DNA from: Pseudaeromonas paramecii
GTDB taxonomy: Bacteria; Pseudomonadota; Gammaproteobacteria; Enterobacterales; Aeromonadaceae
DNA: 64,000 nt
Reading direction: 5' to 3'
NCBI RefSeq assembly: GCF_039540575.1
Contig: NZ_BAABFC010000012.1
Coordinates: forward strand, 1 to 64,000
Under the pieces are notes generated by a model, which was given only the letters and a program-made list of their open reading frames with translations, was not told the origin of the DNA and made no database searches. Positions 43,260 to 52,630 of this stretch are shown here, piece after piece. Both the position numbers and the translations under genes were made by a program. Each line of letters begins with the position of its first letter. Within the stretch, counting starts at the first letter, position 1.

Positions 43260-43859
43260 TCACAGCACGCCTCTCGCCTCGTCTTCGAGCTGGCGCAGAA
43301 ACTGAGTCACTAGCGCCAGGCGCGGCGCCGCCTCGGCCTGGGCCTGGGGCAGGATCAGCTGCTCGGGCAGCGTCTGGGCCTGGGTCAGCACCGGCAGCAG
43401 ATCGGCAAAGGTGGCGTAGCGGGTATCCCGGCCCACCTTGGCGATGGCGCGCAGCAGGCCCACGGCCCCCAGCTGCTCCAGCAGATCCGCATCATGCAGC
43501 AGCACGGCGGCGGGCACCTCAGGCCGCGAGGCCGGCATGTGCTGGGCGATGGCCTCCAGCACGGCGGGGATCTTGGCCGCCGGGAAGCCCCAGCCGGTCA
43601 GCAGTCCCGGCACCTTATCCAGGGCGTAGGCCAGGTTGTCCCAGCGGGCCAGCTGGGCGGGATCCTCGGGTCTGTGGCCGATAAACACCCCCAGATCGTG
43701 CAGCCAGCAGGCGGCGTAGAGCACCTCGTCGTCATAGTTCACTCCCGTGCCCAGGCGGCAGGCCAGGGCGTAGAGGCGGGGCTGGTGGCTGTACTTGTCC
43801 GCCGGGCGGGCTTGTTCGCGGATATAGTCGGCGATGGCTTGGCGCCAGTCTGGGGTCAT
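43260..43859 (-). CDS. HD-domain metal-dependent phosphohydrolase-like protein
   Basis: This 199-residue protein carries an HD-domain signature. The first His is likely H25 in KYSHQPRLY, the HD pair is H54-D55 in CWLHDLGVFIGH, a further His lies in EAIAQHMP, and the last Asp is in LLHDADLLEQLGAVG. It resembles small YedJ/YpgQ-like hydrolases that act on nucleotides, but the substrate is unknown. GGAG lies 8 bases before the ATG at 43859. An in-frame start at 43991 would add 44 residues that overlap the recJ promoter and is rejected. It points against xerD and recJ. Confidence 0.8.
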   Translation of the reverse strand: MTPDWRQAIADYIREQARPADKYSHQPRLYALACRLGTGVNYDDEVLYAACWLHDLGVFIGHRPEDPAQLARWDNLAYALDKVPGLLTGWGFPAAKIPAVLEAIAQHMPASRPEVPAAVLLHDADLLEQLGAVGLLRAIAKVGRDTRYATFADLLPVLTQAQTLPEQLILPQAQAEAAPRLALVTQFLRQLEDEARGVL

Positions 43860-43989
43860 GGGGACTCCTTGGGGAATACGGGTGACAGACAAAACGCCAT
43901 GATTGCCGCCCTGGCGCGCCAAGGCAAGGTTGCACCCGGTCTGGCTTCGGGCTAAGGTCTGGCGCCTGCTCCGTTGCCAGTGTGATGCC

Positions 43990-45708
43990 ATGACCCAGTT
44001 GATCCGCCGCCGCCCCCTTGTGGATGATTCCGCCCTGCCGTCCGAGCTGCCGCCGCGCCTGCGCCAGATCTACGCCAGCCGTGGCGTGACGCTGCCTGCC
44101 GAACTCAATCGCCAGACCAGCGGCCTGCTGTCGCCCTCCGGCCTCAAGGGCCTCGACGTGGCCCTGAGTCTGCTGGAGACGGCGCTGCGCCAGCAGCAGC
44201 GCATCCTCATCGTCGGCGACTTCGATGCCGACGGCGCCACCAGCACGGCCCTGATGGTGCTGGCCCTGCGCGCCTTCGGCGCCCGCCAGGTGGCCTTTTT
44301 GGTGCCCAACCGTTTCGAGTATGGCTACGGCCTGTCGCCGGAGATCGTCACCCTGGCGGTACAGCAGCAGGCCCAGCTGCTCATCACGGTGGACAACGGC
44401 ATCTCCAGCTTTGCCGGCGTGGCGGCGGCCAAGGCGGCGGGCATGGCGGTGCTGGTGACCGACCACCACCTGCCCGGCCCCGCATTGCCGGCGGCCGACG
44501 CCATCATCAACCCCAATCAGGCGGATTGCGGCTTCGGCTCGGGGGCCCTGGCCGGGGTGGGGGTGGCCTTCTACCTGATGGCGGCCCTGCGCAGCCACCT
44601 GGATAAGCTGGGCTGGTTTGCCGACAAGCCGGCGGTGAACGTGGCCCAGTGGCTGGATCTGGTGGCGCTGGGCACGGTGGCGGACGTGGTGCCGCTGGAT
44701 GCCAACAACCGCATCCTTGTGCACCAGGGGCTGCAGCGCATCCGTGCCGGCCAGTGTCGTCCAGGCCTACGGGCCCTGTGCGAAGTGGCGGGGCGCACCC
44801 TGAGCCAGCTTACCGCCAGCGATCTGGGTTTCTTCCTCGGCCCGCGGCTCAATGCCGTGGGGCGGCTCGATGACATGAGCCTGGGCATCGACTGCCTGCT
44901 GTGCGATGACATGAATCGCGCCCGTACCCTGGCCAGCCAGATGGACAGCCTGAACCAGGAGCGCAAGGAGATAGAGCAGAGCATGCAGCAGGAGGCCCTG
45001 GCGGGGCTGCAGTCGCTGGATTTCGGCGCCGAGCCGCCAGCGGGCCTGGTGCTCTACCGGCCGGACTGGCACCAGGGGGTGGTGGGGCTGGTGGCCTCGC
45101 GGATCAAGGAGCGCTACCACAGACCCGTGATCGCCTTTGCCGAGGCGGGGGAGGGCGAGCTCAAGGGATCGGGACGTTCGGTGCCCGGCCTGCACCTGCG
45201 GGATCTGCTGGAGCGGCTCGACTCCCTGCATCCCGGTCTCATCGGCAAGTTTGGCGGTCATGCCATGGCGGCGGGCTTGAGTCTGCCCAGTGCCCATCTG
45301 GCGGCGTTCGAGCAGCAGTTTGTCGCCCTGGCCGAGACCTGGTTGGCGCCCGAGCTGCGCACCGGTTACTGGCTGTCCGACGGCGAGCTGGCGGCGGACG
45401 AGCTGACCCTGAGCCTGGCCGAGGCGCTGCGGGACGGCGGCCCCTGGGGCCAGGCCTTCCCCGAGCCGACCTTCGACGGCCGCTTCCGCCTGCTGGCTCA
45501 GCGGTTGGTGGGGGCCAAGCACCTGAAGATGCAGGTGCAGCCCGAGGCCGGTGGCCCCACCCTGGATGCCATCGCCTTCAACGTGGATCTGGCCCGCTGG
45601 CCCGATGCCTCGGTGCAGTGGGTGGAGCTGGGCTACCGGCTGGACATCAACGAGTGGCGGGGCAACCGCAGCGTGCAGCTGCTGGTGTCTGTGCTCAATC
45701 CGTTATGA
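43990..45708 (+). CDS. recJ: single-stranded-DNA exonuclease RecJ
   Basis: This 572-residue 5'-3' exonuclease of the DHH family acts in recombination and mismatch repair. Metal ligands are visible as D77, D79 and D81 in IVGDFDADGATST, D135 in ITVDNGISS, and the D158-H159-H160 motif in LVTDHHLPG. The GKFGGHAMAAGLSL block of the DHHA1 domain is near residues 418-431. The ATG at 43990 gives normal length (E. coli 577). In E. coli recJ is followed directly by prfB; here a chemoreceptor gene is interposed. Confidence 0.96.
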   Translation: MTQLIRRRPLVDDSALPSELPPRLRQIYASRGVTLPAELNRQTSGLLSPSGLKGLDVALSLLETALRQQQRILIVGDFDADGATSTALMVLALRAFGARQVAFLVPNRFEYGYGLSPEIVTLAVQQQAQLLITVDNGISSFAGVAAAKAAGMAVLVTDHHLPGPALPAADAIINPNQADCGFGSGALAGVGVAFYLMAALRSHLDKLGWFADKPAVNVAQWLDLVALGTVADVVPLDANNRILVHQGLQRIRAGQCRPGLRALCEVAGRTLSQLTASDLGFFLGPRLNAVGRLDDMSLGIDCLLCDDMNRARTLASQMDSLNQERKEIEQSMQQEALAGLQSLDFGAEPPAGLVLYRPDWHQGVVGLVASRIKERYHRPVIAFAEAGEGELKGSGRSVPGLHLRDLLERLDSLHPGLIGKFGGHAMAAGLSLPSAHLAAFEQQFVALAETWLAPELRTGYWLSDGELAADELTLSLAEALRDGGPWGQAFPEPTFDGRFRLLAQRLVGAKHLKMQVQPEAGGPTLDAIAFNVDLARWPDASVQWVELGYRLDINEWRGNRSVQLLVSVLNPL

Positions 45709-45722
45709 CGGCCGCGCCGGAT

Positions 45723-45750
45723 AAAACAGGGCCCGCGATGGCGGGCCCTG
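45723..45750 (-). terminator. terminator downstream of the chemoreceptor (possibly also recJ)
   Basis: The 10-bp stem CAGGGCCCGC-GATG-GCGGGCCCTG is followed on the minus strand by TTTT. The plus-strand side lacks a T-run, so it mainly suits the minus-strand gene. Confidence 0.75.
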
Positions 45751-45779
45751 TGCGTTTGGTCTGCGCTAACTAGACGGCA

Positions 45780-47645
45780 TTACAGGATAAAGCGCGCCAC
45801 CTTCTGGTTGAGGCTGTCGGCCTGCTGCTGCAGGCGATCGGACTCCTGACGTCCCTGCTGGGCCTCGTCGGCCAGCTGATCCCCCACCTCCTTGATGGCG
45901 GTGACGTTCATGGTGATCTCCTCGGTCACCTTGCTCTGCTCCTCGGCGGCGGTGGCGATCTGGCTGGACATGTCGGAGATGAGGCCGATGGCCTGGGTGA
46001 TCTCCTCCAGCGCGGCGGTGGCGGCTTCGGCATCACGGACGCTGCGTTCGGCCAGCTGACGGCTCTTGTCCATGATCTCCACCGCCTGACCCGTGGTGCG
46101 CTGCAGCGTCTCTATGGTGGTCTGGATTTCTGTGGTGGAGGTGGCGGTGCGCTTGGACAGCACCCGCACCTCGTCGGCCACCACGGCAAAGCCACGGCCG
46201 TGCTCACCGGCCCGCGCCGCCTCGATGGCGGCGTTGAGCGCCAGCAGGTTGGTCTGCTCGGCGATGCTCTGGATGGTGGCCAGCACCCCTGAGATGTCGT
46301 TGGCGTGACGGCTCAGCTCGCCGATGACCTCGGTGGCTTCCCCCACGCCGTTGGCCAGCTGGGTGATGGAGCCGCGGGTCTGGTTCACCAGGTTGCGGCC
46401 CTGGTCGCTGCTGGTGGCGGACTGCTGGGCGGCGGTGGCGGTGTTCTCGGCGTTGTGGGCGATCTCGGCGGTGGCGGAGGCCATCTCGGTGACGGCGGTG
46501 GCCACCATGGCGATCTCCTGCTGCTGGCGGCCCAGCTCGCTGACGGTGGCGTGGCTGCGCTGCAGGCCATCGCTGGCGGCCTGACCCAGCAGGCTGGCCT
46601 CATGGCGGATGTGGCCGATGAGCTCATGCTGGCTGCCGACGAAACGGTTGAAGTTTTCCGCCAGCTGACCCACCTCATCCCGGCTGTCCAGGCGGATGCG
46701 CTGGGTCAGATCGCCGTTACCGTCGGCGATGCGCGCCAGGGCACTGGAGACCACTCCCAGGGGCCGCAGCACCAGGGAGAGCAGGCTGTTGATGGCCAGC
46801 AGGCTGATGAGCAGCACCAGCAGGGCCACCCCGATCTGTTTCATTAGATAACCGGAGAGGGGGGAGAGGGTCTGGTCTTTATCCAGCAGGAACACCAGTC
46901 GCCAGTCGGTCTGGGGCACGGCGATGGCCCAGGCCAGCCGATCCCGGTTCTGCCAGCTCAGGGTGCTGAACTCCTGGGCCTGCTGCAGGCGATCCAGCTG
47001 ACCGCGATCCAGCCCGGGGACCAGCTCCGCCAGGGGCTTGAGCACCTGCTTGAAGTCGCTGTAGGCAACGACATTGCCCGCCTGGTCCGCCAGAATGGCC
47101 ACCCCATGATCCGGCAGCTTCATGGCGTTGACGGTGTCGAGCACGGTATCCAGGGTCAGATCCGCCCCCACCACGCCGCCGTCGATTTTGCGGGCCAGGG
47201 TGATGACCAGCTTCTGGGTGGTGTGATCCACGTAGGGCTCGGTCACTACGGTACCGGCCTGCCGCTCGGCCTGCTGATACCAGGGGCGGGTGCGGGGGTC
47301 ATAGTCGCTGTAATCGGAGGCGGGATTTTCATCCTTCATGCCGCCCTGGGCATCGCCCACGTAGGCGGTGAGGAAGCCACCGGCGTTTTTCAGCAGGCTC
47401 AGCTCACGGGTGGACTCCAGCGCACTTTGCTGGGACAGGGCATCCACCGCCTGGCGTTTGATGTCCAGCCAGCTGGCGATGGCGCGAGCGCCTTCGTGGC
47501 CCACCCCCTGCAACAGGGCGAAGTGATCGTCCAGCAGCTGCTGGCGACTGTCCCGGTAGGCCAGCCCGGAGAGCAGCAGGATGGCGCACGCCAGTGCCAG
47601 GCTCACCGTCAGCAGGATTTTTTGCTTGAGTGTCATGGAGTTCAT
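45780..47645 (-). CDS. methyl-accepting chemotaxis protein with dCache sensor
   Basis: This 621-residue chemoreceptor has a membrane segment at residues 7-25 and a periplasmic dCache_1-type sensor (about 35-290). The sensor includes DYDPRTRPWYQQA and the membrane-proximal TLDTVLDTVNAMKLPDHGVAI. A second membrane segment (about 300-330), a HAMP domain, and a cytoplasmic signalling domain with the hairpin tip IAEQTNLLALNAAIEAARAG follow. There is no CheR-docking pentapeptide. The ATG at 47645 has AAGGA six bases upstream. The ligand is unknown; dCache receptors of this type often bind amino acids. It is inserted between recJ and prfB. Confidence 0.92.
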   Translation of the reverse strand: MNSMTLKQKILLTVSLALACAILLLSGLAYRDSRQQLLDDHFALLQGVGHEGARAIASWLDIKRQAVDALSQQSALESTRELSLLKNAGGFLTAYVGDAQGGMKDENPASDYSDYDPRTRPWYQQAERQAGTVVTEPYVDHTTQKLVITLARKIDGGVVGADLTLDTVLDTVNAMKLPDHGVAILADQAGNVVAYSDFKQVLKPLAELVPGLDRGQLDRLQQAQEFSTLSWQNRDRLAWAIAVPQTDWRLVFLLDKDQTLSPLSGYLMKQIGVALLVLLISLLAINSLLSLVLRPLGVVSSALARIADGNGDLTQRIRLDSRDEVGQLAENFNRFVGSQHELIGHIRHEASLLGQAASDGLQRSHATVSELGRQQQEIAMVATAVTEMASATAEIAHNAENTATAAQQSATSSDQGRNLVNQTRGSITQLANGVGEATEVIGELSRHANDISGVLATIQSIAEQTNLLALNAAIEAARAGEHGRGFAVVADEVRVLSKRTATSTTEIQTTIETLQRTTGQAVEIMDKSRQLAERSVRDAEAATAALEEITQAIGLISDMSSQIATAAEEQSKVTEEITMNVTAIKEVGDQLADEAQQGRQESDRLQQQADSLNQKVARFIL

Positions 47646-47976
47646 TCGGGGTCCTTCGTTCCTTGGCCGGGGTGTTGGGGAAGTTGCCCTGGGGCACACG
47701 CCGGGCCTGATGGGTATTGTCTTGGGAAGAGACGCGGGAATACCGCGTCTTGGTGGTGAATAATAATTCAATTTATGCAGTAAAGTAGTTTTTTTTACTG
47801 TTTATCCGACGAATCCTTCTAGTCGGTTTAGCGGCAAAAAACGCCGGCTTTGGCTGTCTATTCCCCAGCCGATTGGGTAAAATACTGCGCTTTTCATGGC
47901 CGGCCCGCGTCAGGGGCGGTCGATTGTTTTGGTCATCCTGGCGATGACCCGCTGAACCCAAGTGAGAGCCTCCTTC
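47646..47976. other. 331-bp gap between the chemoreceptor and prfB
   Basis: This divergent control region has no gene. Visible elements are a small hairpin CAGTAAA...TTTACTG (47778-47800), a second weak one GCGGC-AAAAAA-CGCCG near 47831-47846, and a possible -10 TAAAAT at 47878-47883 for prfB with no clear -35. The part near 47760-47815 is AT-rich and is the likeliest place for the chemoreceptor promoter. Confidence 0.5.
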
Positions 47977-49075
47977 ATGTTTGAAGTGAATCCCGTACTG
48001 AATACTCTCAAGGAGCTGTCTGAACGGACAGAACTCCTGAGGGGGTATCTTTGACTACGACGCCAAGAAAGAGCGTCTGGAAGAAGTAAGCGCCGAGCTG
48101 GAACAGCCGGATGTGTGGAACGAGCCGGAACGGGCCCAGGCCCTGGGTAAGGAACGCTCCGCCCTCGAAGGCGTGGTCAAGACCATCGACGATCTGACTC
48201 AGGGCGCCGACGATGTGGCCATGCTGGTGGACTTGGCGGTGGAAGGCGAAGACGAGCAGACCTTCCATGAGGCCGAGGAAGAACTGGCCGCCCTGGAAAA
48301 GAAGCTGGCCGAGCTGGAGTTCCGCCGCATGTTCTCCGGCCCCCACGATGCCTCCGACTGCTACATGGACATCCAGGCCGGCTCCGGCGGCACCGAGGCC
48401 CAGGACTGGGCCAACATGCTGCTGCGCATGTACCTGCGCTGGGGGGAAGCCCACGGCTTCAAGCCTGAGCTGATCGAATGCTCCGAAGGGGAAGTGGCCG
48501 GCATCAAGTCCGCCACCATCAAGTTCACCGGCGAATACGCCTTTGGCTGGCTGCGCACCGAGATCGGTGTACACCGCCTGGTACGCAAGTCGCCCTTCGA
48601 TTCCGGTGGCCGCCGCCACACCTCCTTCAGTTCGGCCTTCGTCTATCCGGAAATCGATGAGGACATCGAGATCGAGATCAATCCGGCGGACCTGCGCATC
48701 GACGTCTACCGTGCCTCCGGCGCCGGTGGTCAGCACGTCAACCGGACCGAGTCCGCGGTGCGGATCACCCACCTCCCCACCAATACCGTGGTGCAGTGCC
48801 AGAACGATCGCTCCCAGCACAAGAACAAGGACCAGGCCATGAAGCAGCTGCGGGCCAAGTTGTACGAGCTGGAGATCATGAAGCAGAACGCCGAGAAGCA
48901 GGCACTGGAAGAGACCAAGTCCGACATCGGTTGGGGCAGCCAGATCCGCTCCTACGTGCTGGACGATGCCCGCATCAAGGATCTGCGTACCGGCGTCGAG
49001 ACCCGCAACACCCAGGCGGTGCTGGACGGCGATCTGGACAAGTTTATTGAGGCCAGCCTGAAGTCCGGGCTGTAA
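47977..49075 (+). CDS. prfB: peptide chain release factor 2, programmed +1 frameshift
   Basis: The gene begins at ATG 47977, reads 25 codons to an in-frame TGA at 48052-48054, and continues in the +1 frame from 48053. This gives 365 residues, the same as E. coli RF2. RF2 recognises UAA and UGA and releases the finished peptide. The codon-recognition tripeptide SPF (in RKSPFDSGGRR) and the catalytic GGQ (in ASGAGGQHVNR) are present, and GSGGTEAQDW is the family block before them. Annotation from a downstream start alone would lose the N-terminus. lysS follows after 17 bases, as in E. coli. Confidence 0.97.
48040..48055 (+). promoter_or_regulatory. prfB autoregulatory frameshift site
   Basis: An internal Shine-Dalgarno-like AGGGGG is followed by TAT, the slippery CTT and then TGA-C. 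This is the classical RF2 arrangement: when RF2 is scarce the ribosome pauses at UGA and slips +1, so RF2 controls its own synthesis. Confidence 0.97.
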
Positions 49076-49092
49076 GCAAAGCAGGAATCATA

Positions 49093-50625
49093 ATGTCAGA
49101 ACAGAATCAAAGCCCGGAACAGGACGTTCAGGAATTCAACAACGAGATGGCCCAGCGCCGCACCAAGCTGGCGGCGCTGCGGGAACAGGGTAACGCCTTC
49201 CCCAACGACTTCCGTCGTGACCATATCTCCAGCGACATCCATGCCGCTTACGGCGACAAGAGCAACGAAGAGCTTGAGGCCCTGGCGGTCAAGGTGAAGA
49301 TCGCCGGCCGTATCATGACCCGCCGCATCATGGGCAAGGCCTCCTTTGCCACCCTGCAGGACATGGGCGGCAAGATCCAGGTCTACGTGACCCGTGACGA
49401 TCTGGCCGAAGGCTTCTACAACGAGCAGTTCAAGAAGTGGGATCTGGGGGATATCGTCGGCGTGGAAGGCACAGTGTTCCGCACCAATGCCGGTGAGCTC
49501 TCCGTGCACGTCTCCGACATCCGCCTGCTGACCAAGGCGCTGCGTCCGCTGCCCGAGAAGCACAAGGGCCTGACCGACCAGGAAGCCCGCTGCCGTCAGC
49601 GCTACCTGGATCTCATCGCCAACGAAGAGTCCCGCCGCACCTTCCAGATCCGCAACCAGGTGGTGAACGGTATCCGCAACTTCCTGAACGCCAAGCAGTT
49701 CATGGAAGTGGAAACCCCCATGATGCAGGTGATCCCCGGCGGCGCCTCCGCCCGGCCCTTCATCACCCACCACAACGCGCTGGACATCGACATGTACCTG
49801 CGTATCGCCCCCGAGCTGTACCTCAAGCGGCTGGTGGTGGGTGGCTTCGAGCGGGTGTACGAGATCAACCGTAACTTCCGCAACGAAGGCATCTCGGTGC
49901 GTCACAACCCCGAGTTCACCATGCTCGAGTTCTACATGGCCTACGCCGACTACCGGGATCTGATGGACTTGACCGAGGAGATGCTGCGCACCCTGGCCCA
50001 GGACATTCATGGCACCACCCGGATCCGCTACGCCAAGGAAGGGGAAGAGGGCTTCGAGATCGACTTCGGCCAGCCGTTTGCCCGCCTGACCATGATCGAG
50101 GCCATCCTCAAGTACGCCCCGGGCGTGCAGGCGGAGGAGCTGACCACCTTGGCAGGCGCCACCGCCGTGGCCAAGCGTCTGCACATCGACCTGATGAAGA
50201 GCTGGGAGCTGGGCCATATCATCACCGCCATCTTCGAAGAGACCGCCGAAGCGCAGCTGATGCAGCCCACCTTCATCACCGAATATCCGGCGGCCGTTTC
50301 TCCGCTGGCCCGTCGCAATGATGACAACCCGGAGATCACCGACCGCTTCGAGTTCTTCATCGGGGGTCGCGAGCTGGCCAACGGCTTCTCCGAGCTGAAC
50401 GACGCCGAGGATCAGGCCGAGCGCTTCCAGGCCCAGGTGCAACAAAAAGAAGCCGGTGATGACGAGGCCATGTTCTATGACGCCGACTTCGTCACCGCTC
50501 TGGAGCACGGTCTGCCGCCCACCGCCGGCCAAGGCATCGGCATCGACCGTCTGGTGATGCTGTTCACCAACAGCCACACCATCCGCGACGTCATCCTGTT
50601 CCCGGCCCTGCGGCCGCAGAAGTAA
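49093..50625 (+). CDS. lysS: lysyl-tRNA synthetase (class II)
   Basis: This 510-residue enzyme charges tRNA-Lys. An N-terminal OB-fold anticodon-binding domain (about 65-170, with GRIMTRRIMGKASFATLQD) precedes the class II core. Motif 1 is around FMEVETPMMQVIPGGASARP, motif 2 is RNFRNEGISVRHNPEFTMLE, and motif 3 is GIGIDRLVML near the C-terminus. Length and gene order (prfB-lysS) match E. coli. A terminator follows. Confidence 0.98.
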   Translation: MSEQNQSPEQDVQEFNNEMAQRRTKLAALREQGNAFPNDFRRDHISSDIHAAYGDKSNEELEALAVKVKIAGRIMTRRIMGKASFATLQDMGGKIQVYVTRDDLAEGFYNEQFKKWDLGDIVGVEGTVFRTNAGELSVHVSDIRLLTKALRPLPEKHKGLTDQEARCRQRYLDLIANEESRRTFQIRNQVVNGIRNFLNAKQFMEVETPMMQVIPGGASARPFITHHNALDIDMYLRIAPELYLKRLVVGGFERVYEINRNFRNEGISVRHNPEFTMLEFYMAYADYRDLMDLTEEMLRTLAQDIHGTTRIRYAKEGEEGFEIDFGQPFARLTMIEAILKYAPGVQAEELTTLAGATAVAKRLHIDLMKSWELGHIITAIFEETAEAQLMQPTFITEYPAAVSPLARRNDDNPEITDRFEFFIGGRELANGFSELNDAEDQAERFQAQVQQKEAGDDEAMFYDADFVTALEHGLPPTAGQGIGIDRLVMLFTNSHTIRDVILFPALRPQK

Positions 50626-50639
50626 GGCCTAGCGTCTAG

Positions 50640-50672
50640 CAAAAAGCCCTGGCTCTGTGCCGGGGCTTTTTA
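50640..50672 (+). terminator. intrinsic terminator after lysS
   Basis: The stem AAAAAGCCC-(T)-GGC over TCTG with GCC-(GG)-GGCTTTTT, slightly bulged, is followed by further T, 15 bases after the stop. Confidence 0.82.
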
Positions 50673-50803
50673 TTGGTCGGCCGCCGGCCAGCGGCAACTA
50701 TACTGGTAATTGACAGGCACCTTTACATGGTTCGATCTGGCGGCCTGGGGGGGCCGGGCCCAATACCCGACCGGCTGTGACTCCAGTGTTGGGAGGAGCA
50801 GAG

Positions 50804-51175
50804 ATGCAGCAGAGATTGGGCTTGCGCAACGTGGAGGTCATCGCCCTGGCGGTAACGGATCTGGCGCGGGCGCAACAGTTTTACGGTGAGGTGTTAGGCC
50901 TGCCGGTGGCCGAGGAGGCCGGGTTGGTTCTGGGTTATCGCTTAGGAGGCAGCATACTGATGCTGAAGGACGACGGCGAGCGGGCTCCCACCGAGCAGCC
51001 GAACCCCAGGGTCACCCTGGCGGTGGACGCCGCGCTTGAGACCCAGGCAGCCTTGCAGGCGTTGGGTGTCCGGGTGGCGGATCCGGTGGCCTTGTACGAT
51101 GAGGCCTTCTTGGTGGGCAGCTTCCTCGACAGCGAGGGCAACAAGCTGTGGTTTTGCTCGCCGAAGGGCGGCTAA
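50804..51175 (+). CDS. VOC (glyoxalase/bleomycin-resistance) family protein
   Basis: This 123-residue protein contains two beta-alpha-beta-beta-beta modules. The first starts NVEVIALAVTDLARAQQFYGEVLGLPV and the second is in RVTLAVDAALETQAALQALGVRV, ending with a DSEGNKLWF strand. The usual first metal-ligand His is replaced (VIALAV), so a metal-dependent lyase activity is doubtful. The ATG at 50804 has GAGGAG at five bases; a GTG at 50777 is the alternative. It is a monocistronic gene between two terminators. Substrate unknown. Confidence 0.8.
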   Translation: MQQRLGLRNVEVIALAVTDLARAQQFYGEVLGLPVAEEAGLVLGYRLGGSILMLKDDGERAPTEQPNPRVTLAVDAALETQAALQALGVRVADPVALYDEAFLVGSFLDSEGNKLWFCSPKGG

Positions 51176-51189
51176 CTGCGACCATAAGG

Positions 51190-51221
51190 AAAAAGCCCCG
51201 CTCATCTGAGCGGGGCTTTTT
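51190..51221. terminator. bidirectional terminator between the VOC and permease genes
   Basis: AAAAAGCCCCGCTC and GAGCGGGGCTTTTT pair perfectly over ATCT. The A-run and T-run make it usable on both strands. Confidence 0.93.
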
Positions 51222-51223
51222 AT

Positions 51224-52630
51224 TTAGCCGGCGGTGTGGCGGGCCAGCTCGGGTTGGGCGGTTCGGCCCAGGCGGCGATGGATCAACGCCTCGCCCAGCA
51301 GCAGGGTGAGCCCCAGGCCCAGCAGCAGGGGGCCGCTCTCCTGCCAGTCGATGATCCCCTCGGCCAGCTGCGGGAAGATGAACAGCAGCAGGGCGCCCAG
51401 GATGAAGCTCAGGCTGCAGCCGGTCAGCAGCCAGGCCAGCGGCCGGCTGGCGGGCAGCGGGAAGGGGCGCGGGTGGCGGGCATCCTTGAGGCGCAGGCGC
51501 AAGAAGGCGGCGAACATCAGCAGGTAGGGCAGCAGGAAGACGGTGCTGGAGAAGGCGAACACGGTCCAGAACAGCTCGTCGTTGCTGCTGGCCAGCAAGC
51601 CATAGCAGAGGATCACCGCGGTGGAGACCAGGCCGGTGAGGCAGTTGGCGCCTACCGGGGTGCCCAGCCGGCGATGACGGTAGCCCAGCAGGGCCGGCAG
51701 CTCGCCCGCCTGGGCGGATTCGGCGGCGGCGCGGCTGGAGCCCATGGTCCAGCTCACCATGTTGCTGATCAGGGTCAGCAGGCCGAGGATGCCCAGCCCC
51801 ATCACCCAGAACTGGCCGTAGGGCAGAGCGGCAAACAGGATCTTGAGGGCATCGGTGAGACCGGCCACCAGACCCACCTGATCCACCGGCAGGGCGGCCA
51901 GGATCCCCAGGGTGCCGAACACGTAGAGCAGGGCGATGGCCAGGCTGGCCAGCAGCATGGCCTTGGGCATGCTGCGCACCGGATCCTTGAGGTCGCGGCC
52001 CAGACAGGCCACCAGCTCCAGCCCCAACAGGTTGTAGATGATGGCCGGCAGGAAGCCGACGCCGCCTTCGAAGGAGGGCAGCATGCTCTGCCAGGTCAGC
52101 TCATTGGCCATGCCGTGTTCTTTGGCGTAGAGGAAGCCGGCGATGCCCAGGGCCAGGATCACCACCATCTTGAGCAGGGCACCGACCTTGCTGATCCCCA
52201 CCCCGATATCCACCGCCACATTGCAGAACCAGACGGTCAGCCAGGTGAGCAGGATGCACAGCCCCACCTGGGCGGCCAGGCTCAGCTCCAGATCGAACAG
52301 CTCGGAGGCCATGCCGGCAAACAGGATATAGACGGCCGGCATCCACAGACCCACGTTGATCCAGTAGAGCCAGGAGGTGCGGGCGGCCATCTTGTCGCCG
52401 AAGGCCCGCTTGACCCAGTCATACAGGCCGCCGTCCGCCGGGTAGGCGGTGCCCAGCTCGGTGGCGATCAGGGCATAGGGCACCACGAAGGCCAGCAGGG
52501 TCAGCCCCCACCAGCCGATGACGCTGGGGCCCAGGGCCGCGGCGGCGGTCAGGGTGTCGATGATGAGGACGGCGCAGAGGATGAAGAGGATTTGGCCGCC
52601 GAGGCCTATGGTGTTGCGGGACTGGCTCAT
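51224..52630 (-). CDS. APC-superfamily amino acid/amine permease
   Basis: This 468-residue transporter has about twelve membrane segments and the APC layout. A first helix near residues 10-35 (GGQILFILCAVLIIDTLTAA) and the EL-GTAYPADGGLYDWVKRAFG block (about 59-79) are conserved in amino-acid and polyamine exchangers. It is not close enough to a named transporter to give a symbol; a glutamate/GABA-type or amine permease is likely. GGAGG precedes the ATG at 52630. It is divergent from a LysR gene that probably regulates it. Confidence 0.82.
   Translation of the reverse strand: MSQSRNTIGLGGQILFILCAVLIIDTLTAAAALGPSVIGWWGLTLLAFVVPYALIATELGTAYPADGGLYDWVKRAFGDKMAARTSWLYWINVGLWMPAVYILFAGMASELFDLELSLAAQVGLCILLTWLTVWFCNVAVDIGVGISKVGALLKMVVILALGIAGFLYAKEHGMANELTWQSMLPSFEGGVGFLPAIIYNLLGLELVACLGRDLKDPVRSMPKAMLLASLAIALLYVFGTLGILAALPVDQVGLVAGLTDALKILFAALPYGQFWVMGLGILGLLTLISNMVSWTMGSSRAAAESAQAGELPALLGYRHRRLGTPVGANCLTGLVSTAVILCYGLLASSNDELFWTVFAFSSTVFLLPYLLMFAAFLRLRLKDARHPRPFPLPASRPLAWLLTGCSLSFILGALLLFIFPQLAEGIIDWQESGPLLLGLGLTLLLGEALIHRRLGRTAQPELARHTAG

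Noticed and set aside
49096..50577. A 493-codon minus-strand frame opposite lysS
   Set aside because: It is the antisense shadow of lysS, with composition typical of reverse-complemented high-GC codons and no start signal.
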